From GWF sp031972135 (GTDB lineage Bacteria > Patescibacteriota > Microgenomatia > UBA1400 > UBA12108): 11,241 bases of DNA. The notes beneath the pieces are model-generated. The model was not told the origin of the DNA, ran no database searches, and worked only from the letters and a program-made list of their open reading frames with translations. Of the stretch, positions 11,162-11,241 are shown one piece after another; within the stretch, counting starts at the first letter, position 1; every line of letters begins with the position of its first letter. A program made the position numbers and the translations under genes. The DNA is taken from NCBI GenBank assembly GCA_031972135.1, contig DALYFH010000032.1, forward strand, positions 1 through 11,241, in the 5' to 3' direction.

Positions 11162-11241
11162 ATGCAGCTGCCCGCTTTTTTTGGTCGTCGTCGTGCGATT
11201 AATTTATTACCCAGAGATTCGTTTGAGAGTAGTCAGGCAGG
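11162..11241 (+). CDS. N-terminus of a probable PilN-like pilus assembly protein
   Basis: Only 26 codons are present before the window ends: MQLPAFFGRRRAINLLPRD and a few more residues. A basic stretch followed by INLLP is the usual opening of PilN, the single-pass membrane protein of the type IV pilus alignment complex, ahead of its transmembrane helix, which would lie beyond the window. Type IV pili are widespread in Saccharibacteria, so the call fits the lineage, but it rests on a very short match. No SD precedes the ATG. The gene follows rpsT by 30 bp on the same strand. Confidence 0.45.
   Translation, partial: MQLPAFFGRRRAINLLPRDSFESSQA

Noticed and set aside
1..11241. CRISPR array, tRNA/rRNA genes, transposase or integrase.
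   Set aside because: No regularly spaced repeats, cloverleaf-type sequences or recombinase motifs were seen; the only long repeat is the single HIT 5' duplication.

Overview
The window looks like chromosomal sequence from a member of the candidate phyla radiation (Patescibacteria), most likely Saccharibacteria (TM7) or a close relative. This is an inference from compact genes, a short HrcA, a short GrpE, the style of LepA, MurJ and S20, and a possible PilN-like gene next to rpsT. TGA acts as a stop codon (it ends the MerR gene), which argues against the Gracilibacteria/Absconditabacteria code. No transposase, integrase, CRISPR array, tRNA or rRNA was seen.

Layout. Positions 1-4000 are an accessory-like stretch of small genes. 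Two hypothetical genes (113-559 and 609-911, minus strand) lie divergent from a MerR-family metal-sensor-like regulator (984-1427). The regulator gene overlaps a 21-codon cysteine-rich peptide gene (1424-1489) that resembles a minimal metallothionein. A HIT-family hydrolase (1517-1990) and a SAM methyltransferase-like gene (1998-2561) run on the minus strand, followed by a P-loop kinase-like gene (2759-3277, plus). A truncated second copy of the 5' end of the HIT gene (3302-3394) comes next, then a hypothetical gene (3450-3899). The HIT 5' copies form a 74-bp direct repeat (67/74 identical) flanking the methyltransferase and kinase genes.

Positions 3969-10804 are housekeeping genes, all on the minus strand. 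In transcription order these are murJ (lipid II flippase), lepA (elongation factor 4), then hrcA-grpE-dnaK, the heat-shock operon, which starts at a CIRCE operator overlapping its promoter and ends at a strong hairpin. dnaJ does not follow dnaK. lepA carries an in-frame REP-like palindromic insertion. At the right end rpsT (bS20) is divergent from murJ, followed by the start of a probable PilN-like gene that runs off the window.

Expression pattern. Most genes that begin a transcription unit have a -10-like hexamer ending 6-9 bases before the ATG and no Shine-Dalgarno sequence, which points to leaderless or nearly leaderless mRNAs. The clearest exception is hrcA, which has a leader and a good SD. 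Internal operon genes (the cysteine-rich peptide, grpE, dnaK) have clear GGAG-type SD sites. This rule also sets the preferred start of the first gene at 559.
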